In this document: one piece after another, positions 25,229-36,128 of the stretch
Position numbering within the stretch: the stretch's first letter is position 1
Layout of the letters: each line of letters opens with the position of its first letter
Source: Actinomycetes bacterium
Lineage (GTDB): Bacteria > Actinomycetota > Actinomycetes > Propionibacteriales > Propionibacteriaceae
Length of the DNA: 41,299 nucleotides
Assembly (NCBI GenBank): GCA_030426725.1
Contig: JAUHXZ010000019.1
Location: forward strand, 1 to 41,299
Direction of reading: 5' to 3'
Program-made: the position numbers and the translations under genes
The notes under the pieces: generated by a model
What the model saw: the letters and a program-made list of their open reading frames with translations, nothing else
What the model was told of the DNA's origin: nothing
Database searches by the model: none

Positions 25229-26829
25229 CTTCCGCGCTCTACAGGATCAGCATGCGCGGCGTGCTGGCCTCCCTGTTCGTCCGCGGTGGGCACCGCCCGT
25301 CACGGGCGCGGACCATCGTGTTCGCCCTGCTCTTCGCCTATGTCGGCACGGCGCTCATGCTGCTGTTCGGGGTGCTGTTCCAGCCGATGATCGACGCCTT
25401 CTCGGGCATGGGCCTCACCTGGCTCTACTTCGCTCTCTACGCGTCGATGGTGTTCGCCCTGGGCGTGGTCGGCACCGTGTTCATCGCGTCGGCGCAGATC
25501 TTCGGGCCACGGGACAACGAGCTGCTCCTGGCTCTGCCGATCAGGCCCGGGCACATCCTGATCAGCCGCATCCTGGTGCTGCTGACGGTCGAGGCCGTCG
25601 TGACGCTGCTCGTCCTCGTCCCGGTGACGGTCATCTGGCTGCGTGCGGGGCTCGGGTCCGTGGCGGGCATGCTCATGCTGGTCGCCGGCACCGCGCTCCT
25701 GCCGCTGCTCGCGCTGTCGGTGTCCCTGCTGCTCGCCTGGCTGCTGTCCGTCGTCGGCCAGCGGGTCAGGTTCAAGAACCTCGTGACCCTGGTGGTGTCC
25801 GTGGCCTTCCTCATCGGGTACCTCTACATCTACTCCAACATCCAGCGCTACCTGAACGACCTCATCGCCCGCGGCGAGGAGTTCGCGTCGGCCTTCAGCC
25901 GCGCGATGCCGCCCTTCTACTCCTTCGGCGTTGCCGTGGCTGAGGGGAACCCGGCTCAGTTCGCCGTGTTCGCGCTGTGGGCGGTGCTGCCCTTCGGACT
26001 GGTGTTCCTCCTGTTGTCGTCGCGCTACCTGCGGATTCTCACCACCCGGCGCGGGAGCCGACGCGTCCGGTACCAGGCACGGGAACTGCGCCGGTCGGGC
26101 CGGCTGCTCGCGTTGACCCGCAAGGAGCTCGCCTACTTCTGGAGCCGTCCGGCGGTGGTGCTCAACTCGTCGATCGGATCGGTGTTTCTGCTACTCGGAG
26201 CCGTTCTGCTACTCGTCAACCGCGACAACGTGCTCGGATCCGTGGAGACCTTCATGGCGGTCGTCCCCGGCGCCACGTTCCCCGGGATCGCGGTCGCCGC
26301 AGTCGCGGCGGTCGGCTCGGCCAACAACCTCTCGTCCTCGCTCGTCTCCCTCGAAGGACGCAGCCTGTGGATCGCGAGGAGCCTCCCGGTCGGGCCGATG
26401 ACCGTCATCCAGGCGAAGATCAACGCGCACCTGACCGTCTCGGCGCTGCCCGCGCTCATCGCGTCGGTCCTGCTCGGGGCGGCCGTCGCCGAGGGGCCCA
26501 AGGACTGGGCGGCGATCGTCTTGATCCCTCAGACCTTCCTCGTCATGCTCGCCTTCGCGGGTGCCGCGGTGAACCTGGTCCTGCCGCGGCTGGACTGGAT
26601 CAGCGAGGTGCAGGTGGTCAAGCAGAGCGCCTCGGCGATGGCCGCGCTGTTCGGCGGCATGGGCATCGTCGCCGGGCTCGCCCTGTTGTACGCCTTCCTG
26701 GTTCGTGATCTGATGGCTCTCGACGCGTACCTGTGGCTCTGCGGGGCCGTGTTCGTGGCCGCCACTATCGCGGTCTACGCGTTCCTGAGGCGGGGCGGCG
26801 TCGAGCGGTTCGAGGGGCTCGCGGCCTGA
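25225..26829 (+). CDS. ABC exporter permease, first copy (534 aa)
   Basis: A 534-residue integral membrane protein with about twelve hydrophobic segments, for example TIVFALLFAYVGTALMLLF near residue 30, [21 protein letters not shown] near 165, and YLWLCGAVFVAATIAVYAFL close to the end. Between the two halves is a basic cytosolic loop (TRRGSRRVRYQARELRRSGR, ~residues 275-295). Conserved short phrases are [35 protein letters not shown] and [11 protein letters not shown] (~460-470). The GTG at 25225 overlaps the ATPase stop. It has a full-length paralogue directly downstream and probably forms a heterodimer with it; the substrate is unknown. Confidence 0.87.
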   Translation: MTSALYRISMRGVLASLFVRGGHRPSRARTIVFALLFAYVGTALMLLFGVLFQPMIDAFSGMGLTWLYFALYASMVFALGVVGTVFIASAQIFGPRDNELLLALPIRPGHILISRILVLLTVEAVVTLLVLVPVTVIWLRAGLGSVAGMLMLVAGTALLPLLALSVSLLLAWLLSVVGQRVRFKNLVTLVVSVAFLIGYLYIYSNIQRYLNDLIARGEEFASAFSRAMPPFYSFGVAVAEGNPAQFAVFALWAVLPFGLVFLLLSSRYLRILTTRRGSRRVRYQARELRRSGRLLALTRKELAYFWSRPAVVLNSSIGSVFLLLGAVLLLVNRDNVLGSVETFMAVVPGATFPGIAVAAVAAVGSANNLSSSLVSLEGRSLWIARSLPVGPMTVIQAKINAHLTVSALPALIASVLLGAAVAEGPKDWAAIVLIPQTFLVMLAFAGAAVNLVLPRLDWISEVQVVKQSASAMAALFGGMGIVAGLALLYAFLVRDLMALDAYLWLCGAVFVAATIAVYAFLRRGGVERFEGLAA

Positions 26830-26854
26830 TCACGGGCCGGGAAGGGGGAGACCG

Positions 26855-28459
26855 GTGATCGGCACGCTCTACCGGCTGAACCTCCGGGCCGTGTTCGCGT
26901 CGCTCCTGAGGCGCGGGCGGCGGGCCCGATGGCCGAGATTCGTGTTCGCGGGGTTGTTCGTCACCTATGTGGCCGGCTCGGTGGCGCTGGCGATGCTGCT
27001 GCTCTTCTCGCTCCTGGTCGTCGCCTTCGACGCCATCGGCGAGCTGTGGCTGTACTGGGCCCTGTTCGCCGCGATCTCGTTCTCCCTCGGCGTTCTCGGC
27101 AGCGTGTTCGTCGCGGCCGGGCACCTGTTCGGAGCCAGGGACAACGAGGCGCTGCTCGCGCTGCCGATCCGACCGGGGCAGATCCTCGCGAGCAGGGTGC
27201 TCGTGCTCCTGACCATCGAGTGCGCGCTCTCCGTGCCCCTCTTCGTGCCGGTCGCCTATGTGTGGCTGTCCGCCGGGCACGGCACGCCCGTCGGCGTGGC
27301 CATGCTGCTGGCCGGCTTCGTTCTGCTGCCGGTCATCACCTTGTCCGTCTCCCTCCTGCTGGCCTGGGTCCTGTCCGCCGTCGTGGCGCGCGTGCGCCGG
27401 CACCGCAGCCTCCTGACCGTGGTGGTGGCGCTGGTCTTCCTGCTTGGCTACGTCGCCGTGTTCACCGCCGTCCAGCGCCACCTCGGCGACCTGATCACCA
27501 GCGGTGCGGAGGTGGCTGCGGCCGTGAGCCGGTCCATGCCGCCGTTCCATGCGTTCGGGGTCGCCGTGGCCGACGAGGACCCGGGCCGGTTCGCGCTCTT
27601 CGTGGCGTGGGCCGTGACGCCGTTCGTGGCGCTCGTCGGGATCCTGGCGTCGAGGTACTCCCGGATCCTGACCGCGGGCCGCGGGACGCACCGGGTGGCG
27701 TACCACCCGCGCGTCCCACGCCGCTCCGGGATGACCGCCGCCCTGGTCGGCAGGGAACTGTCGCAGTACTGGAGTCGCCCCATGGTGGTCCTAAACGCGA
27801 CGATCGGCTCGCTGATGTCGCTGATCGGGGCCGGGGCACTCGTGGCCCGACGTGACGTGGTGCTCGGCTATTCGAACCGCCTGGCCGGCGCGGTGCCCGG
27901 CCTGACGATTCCGGTCCTGGTGACCGTCGCCATCGCGCTGGTCGGCGCCACCAACACGTTGTCGGCCTCGCTCGTCTCCCTCGAGGGCCGGACCCTGTGG
28001 ATCGCGCGGAGCCTGCCTGTCTCCTCATCGCGGATTCTGCGGGCCAAGCTGCTCGCCCATCTGGCCGTCTCGTCCGGGCCCTGCCTGCTGGCGTCGATCG
28101 TGACGGCCTGGGCCGCCGCCGACGATGCGGCCGGGTGGCTGTTGATCGTCTTCGTGCCGCAGTGCTTCTTCCTGCTCACCGCCCTCGGCGGACTGGCGGT
28201 CAACCTCAGCCTGCCCCGCCTGGACTGGCTCTCGGAGGTCCAGGTGGTCAAGCAGAGCGCCTCGGCGCTCGTCGCGGTGTTCGGTGGAATCGGAGTGGTC
28301 GTCGGATTCGGCATCGTGTACCTGGTCGTCGGCCGGCTGCTCGTGACTCCCGAGATCTACCTGTGGTTCTGTGGGCTCGCCTGTGTGCTGGCGGCTCTCG
28401 CTGTGGCCCGTCACCTGCACACCCGGGGGGTCGCCCGGTTCGAACGGCTCGGCTCCTGA
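26855..28459 (+). CDS. ABC exporter permease, second copy (534 aa)
   Basis: Also exactly 534 residues and clearly homologous to the preceding permease along its whole length: [53 protein letters not shown] and [11 protein letters not shown] all fall in register. The topology is the same, about twelve helices with a basic central loop ([18 protein letters not shown]). A purine-rich GGGGAG Shine-Dalgarno precedes the GTG at 26855, 25 bases after the first permease stop. Tandem duplication followed by divergence is the simplest origin; with a single ATPase gene the likely complex is two ATPases plus one of each permease. This arrangement is inferred. Confidence 0.87.
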   Translation: MIGTLYRLNLRAVFASLLRRGRRARWPRFVFAGLFVTYVAGSVALAMLLLFSLLVVAFDAIGELWLYWALFAAISFSLGVLGSVFVAAGHLFGARDNEALLALPIRPGQILASRVLVLLTIECALSVPLFVPVAYVWLSAGHGTPVGVAMLLAGFVLLPVITLSVSLLLAWVLSAVVARVRRHRSLLTVVVALVFLLGYVAVFTAVQRHLGDLITSGAEVAAAVSRSMPPFHAFGVAVADEDPGRFALFVAWAVTPFVALVGILASRYSRILTAGRGTHRVAYHPRVPRRSGMTAALVGRELSQYWSRPMVVLNATIGSLMSLIGAGALVARRDVVLGYSNRLAGAVPGLTIPVLVTVAIALVGATNTLSASLVSLEGRTLWIARSLPVSSSRILRAKLLAHLAVSSGPCLLASIVTAWAAADDAAGWLLIVFVPQCFFLLTALGGLAVNLSLPRLDWLSEVQVVKQSASALVAVFGGIGVVVGFGIVYLVVGRLLVTPEIYLWFCGLACVLAALAVARHLHTRGVARFERLGS

Positions 28460-28601
28460 CCCGCCCGTGGCTTGGGCACGTCCGGCGCACGGCCCCCCTC
28501 CACCCCCTAGACTGACCAGCGACCGGCGGTGCCGCCGTGACCGGCCACCGTGGTATCTTGACGTCAAGAGATTTTGGCGACGGCCAAGGCTAAGGAGAAG
28601 G
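28460..28601 (+). promoter_or_regulatory. acnA control region with 14-bp palindromic operator candidate
   Basis: A perfect 14-bp palindrome TCTTGACGTCAAGA (28556-28569) overlaps a -10-like TATCTT (28554-28559), so a protein bound there would block initiation. AAGGAG just before the ATG at 28602 is the ribosome-binding site. A small GC hairpin (CGGCGG-TG-CCGCCG, 28524-28537) upstream may help end transcription from the permease operon. Confidence 0.55.
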
Positions 28602-31418
<2,817 letters not shown>

Positions 31419-31448
31419 GCTGACGGGCGGCGCGAAGCGTCTCAGCAG

Positions 31449-31477
31449 GGCGGCCCCGGGGGACTCCCGGGGTCGCC
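31449..31477 (+). terminator. Strong hairpin terminator after acnA
   Basis: A 12-bp stem, GGCGGCCCCGGG against CCCGGGGTCGCC with one G-T pair, and loop GGACT. It lies 31 bases after the acnA stop. No long T-run follows, as is usual in this GC-rich genome. Confidence 0.7.
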
Positions 31478-31492
31478 CTCGTCGTTGCAGGG

Positions 31493-31528
31493 TTGAAAGT
31501 GTCGGACCCGCGCGGTTCAATAGAACAC
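31493..31528 (+). promoter_or_regulatory. Predicted promoter of the small gene before dxs
   Basis: TTGAAA (31493-31498) and TTCAAT (31516-31521) are spaced 17 bp apart, a good -35/-10 pair. The -10 ends seven bases before the ATG at 31529 and there is no Shine-Dalgarno, so the message is probably leaderless. Confidence 0.55.
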
Positions 31529-31918
31529 ATGTTCGATGATGATGAACGGATCCGCGTCTATGTCCCTCCGGGGTGGCCGGGCTCCGTGCGACCCCCGGGG
31601 TCGCCGGGGTGGATCGCGTCCGCCGAGTCCTTTCTGCTGGATGCGTGTCCCTCCGAATACCGGGGCTACGCGGTCCTCAGGCGGCATCCGGTCGTGCTGT
31701 CCAGGCTGGCCAGGGAGTTCGTGGCAGCACAGCTCGTGGCCACCCGGACCGGCCTCACGGACCTGCGGCCATCCCTGGCGGGGGAGGTGGACGCCTCGAC
31801 GGCGGACCAGGCGGCAGCCGTCCTGCAGCGTGAGGAGGCCAGGCTCACCCGGGTTGCACGCGCCGTGGACCTGGTGGATCAGGCGTTGCGGGATGTCAGG
31901 TTCGTGCCCAGACTCTGA
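31529..31918 (+). CDS. Hypothetical protein upstream of dxs
   Basis: A 129-residue protein that I cannot assign to a named family. It opens with an acidic patch (MFDDDERIRVYVPPGWP), then a Trp/Pro/Gly-rich segment (GSVRPPGSPGWIASAESFLLDACP), a basic helix (YRGYAVLRRHPVVLSRLAREFV) and two further predicted amphipathic helices to the end. No signal peptide, membrane segment or catalytic motif is seen. The start is set by a -10-like TTCAAT seven bases upstream; the longer frame has no promoter or ribosome site. Codon use looks like the neighbours, supporting a real gene. It ends 21 bases before the dxs start, but dxs seems to have its own promoter. Confidence 0.7.
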   Translation: MFDDDERIRVYVPPGWPGSVRPPGSPGWIASAESFLLDACPSEYRGYAVLRRHPVVLSRLAREFVAAQLVATRTGLTDLRPSLAGEVDASTADQAAAVLQREEARLTRVARAVDLVDQALRDVRFVPRL

Positions 31919-31926
31919 GGTGGCCC

Positions 31927-31939
31927 TACTATGGAGCGC
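31927..31939 (+). promoter_or_regulatory. Predicted leaderless promoter of dxs
   Basis: TACTAT (31927-31932) is a good TANNNT -10 and ends seven bases before the ATG at 31940. It overlaps the alternative ATG at 31931, which would then lie upstream of the transcript, so 31940 is the better start. Confidence 0.6.
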
Positions 31940-33853
31940 ATGTCAGTGTTGGAGACGATCAAGAGCCCGCGTGATCTCCGGACGCTGTCCAGGCGCCAAC
32001 TGACACAGCTCGCAGCCGAGATCCGGTCCTTCCTCATCACCAAGGTAAGCCGCACCGGCGGGCATCTCGGCCCCAACCTGGGTGTCGTCGAATTGACGAT
32101 GGCGATCCACCGCGTGTTCGACTCGCCACGCGATCCGATCATCTTCGACACGGGCCACCAGAGCTACGTTCACAAAATCCTCACCGGACGCACCGACGGC
32201 TTCGACCACCTGCGCCAACGCGGGGGATTGTCGGGCTACCCCGAGCCAGCCGAATCGGAGCACGACTGGGTGTCGAACTCGCACGCGTCGACGGCCCTGT
32301 CGTGGGGGGAGGGCCTCGCCAAGGGTTTCCGGCTCCGCGGCGAGGACCGTACCGTCGTCGTGGTGGTGGGTGACGGCGCCCTGACCGGCGGCATGGCGTG
32401 GGAGGCGCTCAACAACATCGCCGCGAGGCAGGACCTCCGGCTGGTCGTCGTCGTCAACGACAACGGCCGCTCCTACACGCCCACGGTCGGGGGGCTCGCG
32501 AATCACCTCGCCGGGCTGAGGACCGACCAGCGCTACGAGAAGACGCTCACGCTGATCAAGCGGACCGTCACGGGGCTGCCGCTCATCGGACGGCCGATCT
32601 ACGATCTCATGCACGGCTTCAAGACCGGCGTCAAGGACGTGCTGGCGCCGCAGTCGATGTTCTCGGATCTCGGCATCAAGTACACCGGTCCGCTCGACGG
32701 ACACGACCTGACGACGCTGACCAATCACCTCGAGCAGGCGCGGCAGTTCGGGGGTCCCGTCATCGTGCACTGCGTCACCCGGAAGGGCCGGGGGTTCCAG
32801 GCCGCGGAGGACCACGAGGAGGACCAGTTCCACGCGGTGGGCAAGATCAACGCGATCACCGGGGAACCGCTGTCCGCGTCTGTGCAGGCCACGTGGACGG
32901 ACGCCTTCGCCGAGGCCATGGTCCGGCTGGGCCAGCGCCGGCCGGACGTCGTGGGTGTCACCGCCGCGATGCTCCACCCGACGGGGCTCGGGCGCTTCGC
33001 CGCAGCGTTCCCGGACAGGATCTTCGACGTCGGCATCGCGGAGCAGCACGCGGTCGCGTCCGCCGCCGGGCTCGCCCGGTCGGGACTACATCCGGTCGTC
33101 GCGCTGTACGCGACCTTCGTCAACCGCGCGTTCGACCAGATCCTCCTTGATGCGTCGCTGCACCGCACGGGCATCACCATCGCGCTGGACCGCGCCGGGA
33201 TCACCGGAACCGACGGCCCCTCGCACAATGGCATGTGGGACATGTCCCTACTGGGCTTGGTGCCGGGTCTCCGGTTGGCGGCGCCGCGTGACCAGGCCAG
33301 GCTCAACGCCGCGATGGACCTCGCCGTCGACGTGTCGGACGCGGTCACGGTGGTGCGTTACTCCAAGGAACGGCTGCCGGATGAGCTTCCGGAGGTGGCG
33401 CACTCCGGCGAGGGCTTCGAGCGCGTTGACGTGCTGCGCCGCGCGGAGGGCGCGCGCATACTGATCGTCGGCTACGGCCAGTTCGCCGGCATGGCCGTCT
33501 CGGTGGCCGAGCGCCTCGGCGACGAGGGGGTGTCGGCGTCAGTCGCGTCGCCGCTCTGGGCCCTTCCCCTGAGCGCCCCGCTCGTGGAGATGTCTTCCGC
33601 TTACGATCTGGTCGTCACGCTCGAGGACAACCTGGTGGAGGGAGGCGTCGGCCAGAGGCTCCGGTCCCGCCTCGCCGAGCATGGCGTGTCCTCCCGGGTG
33701 ATGACCTTCGGCATCCCGCAGCGCTATCTCGCTCACGGGTCCCGCGACGAAGTGCTCGAGGAGCTGGGACTCACCGCCTCGCAGGTGTCTCTCCAGGTCC
33801 TGGGGTCGGTCCTCGCCACCGTCGACGAGGACGAGGCGATCCGCCCCGCCTAG
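31940..33853 (+). CDS. dxs: 1-deoxy-D-xylulose-5-phosphate synthase
   Basis: A 637-residue thiamine-diphosphate enzyme making DXP from pyruvate and glyceraldehyde-3-phosphate, the first step of the MEP isoprenoid pathway. The ThDP-binding motif GDGALTGGMAWEALNNI begins near residue 145. The N-terminal His motif SRTGGHLGPNLGVVELT (~residue 35) and DTGHQSYVHKILTGR are present, as are the pyrimidine domain (GIAEQHAVASAAGLA; DRAGITGTDGPSHNG) and the transketolase C-terminal domain. The length is typical. It converges on the RNase D gene, overlapping by four bases at the stops, as in mycobacteria (Rv2682c/Rv2681). Confidence 0.96.
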   Translation: MSVLETIKSPRDLRTLSRRQLTQLAAEIRSFLITKVSRTGGHLGPNLGVVELTMAIHRVFDSPRDPIIFDTGHQSYVHKILTGRTDGFDHLRQRGGLSGYPEPAESEHDWVSNSHASTALSWGEGLAKGFRLRGEDRTVVVVVGDGALTGGMAWEALNNIAARQDLRLVVVVNDNGRSYTPTVGGLANHLAGLRTDQRYEKTLTLIKRTVTGLPLIGRPIYDLMHGFKTGVKDVLAPQSMFSDLGIKYTGPLDGHDLTTLTNHLEQARQFGGPVIVHCVTRKGRGFQAAEDHEEDQFHAVGKINAITGEPLSASVQATWTDAFAEAMVRLGQRRPDVVGVTAAMLHPTGLGRFAAAFPDRIFDVGIAEQHAVASAAGLARSGLHPVVALYATFVNRAFDQILLDASLHRTGITIALDRAGITGTDGPSHNGMWDMSLLGLVPGLRLAAPRDQARLNAAMDLAVDVSDAVTVVRYSKERLPDELPEVAHSGEGFERVDVLRRAEGARILIVGYGQFAGMAVSVAERLGDEGVSASVASPLWALPLSAPLVEMSSAYDLVVTLEDNLVEGGVGQRLRSRLAEHGVSSRVMTFGIPQRYLAHGSRDEVLEELGLTASQVSLQVLGSVLATVDEDEAIRPA

Positions 33854-35061
33854 GTCCGTTCCGCGAGCGCCTCTCCGATGAGCGGAGCGAGGAAGTCCGC
33901 CTGCCAGGGGCGCGCCCCCAGATCGATGAGATCCTCGCGCGTCACGTCGGCCAAGCCGAACAACGCCTCCTGGAGCACCGCTGGCGGCGCCACGAGGCTC
34001 GGCTGCAGACCGCCGAGGTCGCAGGCCAGTTCGTTGATCAGGGGGCGCACCTTCGCCCAGCGTGCGGCGGCTTCAGGGTTGACACGATCCCAGGCGCGCG
34101 GATGCGGGATGCCGGTGGATTTCGGCTTGGGTGCGGGGTAACGGCTGGTCGGGAGCGCGCGGACCTCATCGAGGGCAGCGATCCAGACCCGGAGATTGCG
34201 GGCGCCCGGCGGCGACGCGAACGCCTTGATCCCCGCCAGGTCCTCGCCGGTCAGGATCCGCTCCCGGCTCCGCGCGGCGACATCGAGGATCGCGACGTCA
34301 GGCAGGATCCAGCCCGGAGGACGGTCGCGACGCTGCGCGATGGCGTCGCGCGCCAGCCATAGCGCCCGGGCGACGGCGAACTGCCGTGGGCTACTCAGGG
34401 TCGTGATGCCACTGAGCCGACGCCAGGGATCAGCGCGGGGCTGCGGCTCCGCCGAGTATCTGGCAAGGGTCTCGGCGAACTCCTGTTCGGCCCAGTCCGC
34501 CCGCCCGGCGGCCCGGAGGTCCGCGGCGATCCGCTCGTGCAGCTCGATCAGGTAGTCGACGTCGAGAGCGGCGTAGATGAGCCAGGACTGGGGCAGAGGC
34601 CTCTTGGACCAGTTGTCGGCGGAGTGGGCCTTGCGGAGCTTGACGCCGAGTTCAACCTCCAGCAGGGCCCTGAGGCTGGCCCCCGGCTTGGCGAGGAGCC
34701 GGGCCGCCACCTCGGTGTCGAAGATCGAGGGGGGAACGATCCCGAGCTCGCGCATGCACGGCAGGTCCTGGCTCGCGGCATGAATGATCCAGACGGCATC
34801 ACCGCAGGCATCGACCATCGCGCTGAGATCAGCCGGCCCGGACTCCTCGAACGCCACCGGATCAATGAGCCACGTGCCCGCGCCCTCGCGTCGGATCTGC
34901 AGGAGGTAGGCCTTGGGCCAGTAGCGGTGGCCGTGGGCACGCTCGGTGTCGAACGCGACGGGCCCGTCCGCCTCCCGCAGCGCGTTCAGGCACTCCTCGA
35001 GCGCCTCCCGGGTGTCGACGACGGGCCTCAGCGGTTCTCGGCTGTTCTCGACGTACGTCAT
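33850..35061 (-). CDS. RNase D-like 3'-5' exonuclease with HRDC domain
   Basis: A 403-residue DEDDy exonuclease-family protein. The four acidic motifs are visible: VAFDTERA (Exo I, ~residues 33-40), IIHAASQDLPCM (Exo II, ~90-101) and LIYAALDVDYLIELHE (Exo III with Tyr and Asp). An HRDC helical domain follows (WLARDAIAQRRDRPPGWILPDVAILDVA). It likely trims RNA 3' ends, such as tRNA precursors. Exo I reads DTERAHGHRY, as in actinobacterial Rv2681-type homologues. The ATG at 35061 overlaps the stop of DUF3000 (ATGA), so the two are translationally coupled. Confidence 0.9.
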   Translation of the reverse strand: MTYVENSREPLRPVVDTREALEECLNALREADGPVAFDTERAHGHRYWPKAYLLQIRREGAGTWLIDPVAFEESGPADLSAMVDACGDAVWIIHAASQDLPCMRELGIVPPSIFDTEVAARLLAKPGASLRALLEVELGVKLRKAHSADNWSKRPLPQSWLIYAALDVDYLIELHERIAADLRAAGRADWAEQEFAETLARYSAEPQPRADPWRRLSGITTLSSPRQFAVARALWLARDAIAQRRDRPPGWILPDVAILDVAARSRERILTGEDLAGIKAFASPPGARNLRVWIAALDEVRALPTSRYPAPKPKSTGIPHPRAWDRVNPEAAARWAKVRPLINELACDLGGLQPSLVAPPAVLQEALFGLADVTREDLIDLGARPWQADFLAPLIGEALAERT

Positions 35062-35633
35062 GCGCGGCGCCCCGGGGAGATCTGGGAGACTCCAGGGGGG
35101 AGTGGGGGCTGGCCGGCGACATGCCCCATGAGGTCCTCCCACGCGGCAAGATGCGACGTCAGGGAGTGTCGTGCGTCGAGGGTGGGGGTCCAGGAGCACC
35201 TGACCTCGAGATCGGCACTGTCCGCGTCGGCCATTTCACCGAAGCCCTTGCCGTACGAGGCGGTGACCGTGCCGGCGAGTGAATGGGCGTCGCACTCGTG
35301 CGTCTCGAGCGCCTCGGTGAGCCACGACCAGGCGACCTCCGGGAGCAGGGGATCGGTCACCATGTCGAGGTCGACCTCGGCCCGGACGTAGGTGACGAGC
35401 CGGAATGTGCCGGCCCAGGCTTCGTTGCCCGCCGGATCGTGGAGGAGGATCAACCTCCCGGTGGCCGCCGGGTCATCGGCAGCGCCGAGTTCTGCCTCGA
35501 TGGCCACCGAGTGTGGCGCGATGCGCTGGGGCGAGCCGATCTCCTCCGTGGCGAAGTCCGCCCGCCACTTCATGGCGTCGAGCTCGCGCAGTGCCCGCGC
35601 GAAGGGCTCAGGGGCTGGCTGGGTCTCAGGCAC
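35058..35633 (-). CDS. DUF3000 family protein
   Basis: A 191-residue actinobacterial protein of unknown function, matching Rv2680 by family and position. Recognisable stretches are FARALRELDAMKWRADFATEEIGSPQRIAPHSVAIEAEL, GRLILLHDPAGNEAWAGTFRLVTYVRAEVD and SWTPTLDARHSLTSHLAAWEDLMGH, suggesting a compact alpha/beta fold with several conserved Trp residues. The GTG at 35633 lies six bases from a TACGGT -10 on this strand and lacks a Shine-Dalgarno, so leaderless translation is likely. The stop overlaps the RNase D start, and constant pairing with RNase D hints at a role in RNA metabolism (inference). Confidence 0.87.
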   Translation of the reverse strand: MPETQPAPEPFARALRELDAMKWRADFATEEIGSPQRIAPHSVAIEAELGAADDPAATGRLILLHDPAGNEAWAGTFRLVTYVRAEVDLDMVTDPLLPEVAWSWLTEALETHECDAHSLAGTVTASYGKGFGEMADADSADLEVRCSWTPTLDARHSLTSHLAAWEDLMGHVAGQPPLPPGVSQISPGRRA

Positions 35634-35645
35634 GACTAGACCGTA
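35634..35645 (-). promoter_or_regulatory. Predicted leaderless promoter of DUF3000 - RNase D
   Basis: On the minus strand TACGGT (35645-35640) ends six bases before the GTG at 35633, the same hexamer and spacing as at DUF4193 and DUF3093. No Shine-Dalgarno. Confidence 0.6.
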
Positions 35646-35682
35646 CGACGCGGCCGCCCAACCATCGGAGAGGCGCGCCGCC

Positions 35683-36099
35683 TCACGCGTGACGCAGGCG
35701 CAGGCTCACTGAGTTGATGCAGTAGCGCAGATCCGTGGGGGTGTCGTAGCCCTCACCCTCGAAGACGTGCCCGAGGTGACCATCGCAGGCGGCGCAACGG
35801 ACCTCGACGCGCGGCCGGCCGGGGATGGTCCGGTCCTCGATGTAGCGCACCCGATCCTCGGCCAGTGGCGAGAAGAAGCTCGGCCAGCCGCAATGGGAGT
35901 GGAACTTCTCGGTGCTGCGGAAGAGCTCGGCGCCGCAACCGCGGCACTCATAGACGCCCTCGTCCTCGGTGTCGGTGTATTGGCCCGTGAACGGCGCCTC
36001 GGTGCCGGCGAGGCGGAGGACCTTGAACTCAAGCGGCGAAAGCTCAGCCTGCCACTCGTCGTCGGTCTTGGTGACGCTGGGCGAGTAGGAATCCGTCAT
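35683..36099 (-). CDS. msrB: Peptide-methionine (R)-S-oxide reductase
   Basis: A 138-residue repair enzyme reducing the R-epimer of methionine sulfoxide in proteins. The structural zinc site is Cys52/Cys55 (ECRGCG) with Cys102/Cys105 (RCAACDGH). The catalytic Cys127 lies in LRYCINSVSLRL, and Cys70 in HSHCGWPSFF may act as a resolving residue. The length is standard for MsrB. I chose the ATG at 36099 because TATGAT on this strand (36111-36106) ends six bases upstream, giving MTDSYSPS; the upstream frame is not needed. It stands alone between DUF3000 and the CbiX-like gene. Confidence 0.96.
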   Translation of the reverse strand: MTDSYSPSVTKTDDEWQAELSPLEFKVLRLAGTEAPFTGQYTDTEDEGVYECRGCGAELFRSTEKFHSHCGWPSFFSPLAEDRVRYIEDRTIPGRPRVEVRCAACDGHLGHVFEGEGYDTPTDLRYCINSVSLRLRHA

Positions 36100-36111
36100 G
36101 CACCGATCATA
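36100..36111 (-). promoter_or_regulatory. Predicted leaderless promoter of msrB
   Basis: TATGAT (36111-36106, minus) is a near-consensus -10 ending six bases before the ATG at 36099, with no Shine-Dalgarno between. Confidence 0.6.
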
Positions 36112-36128
36112 TGCGGCGGCGACAAGCC

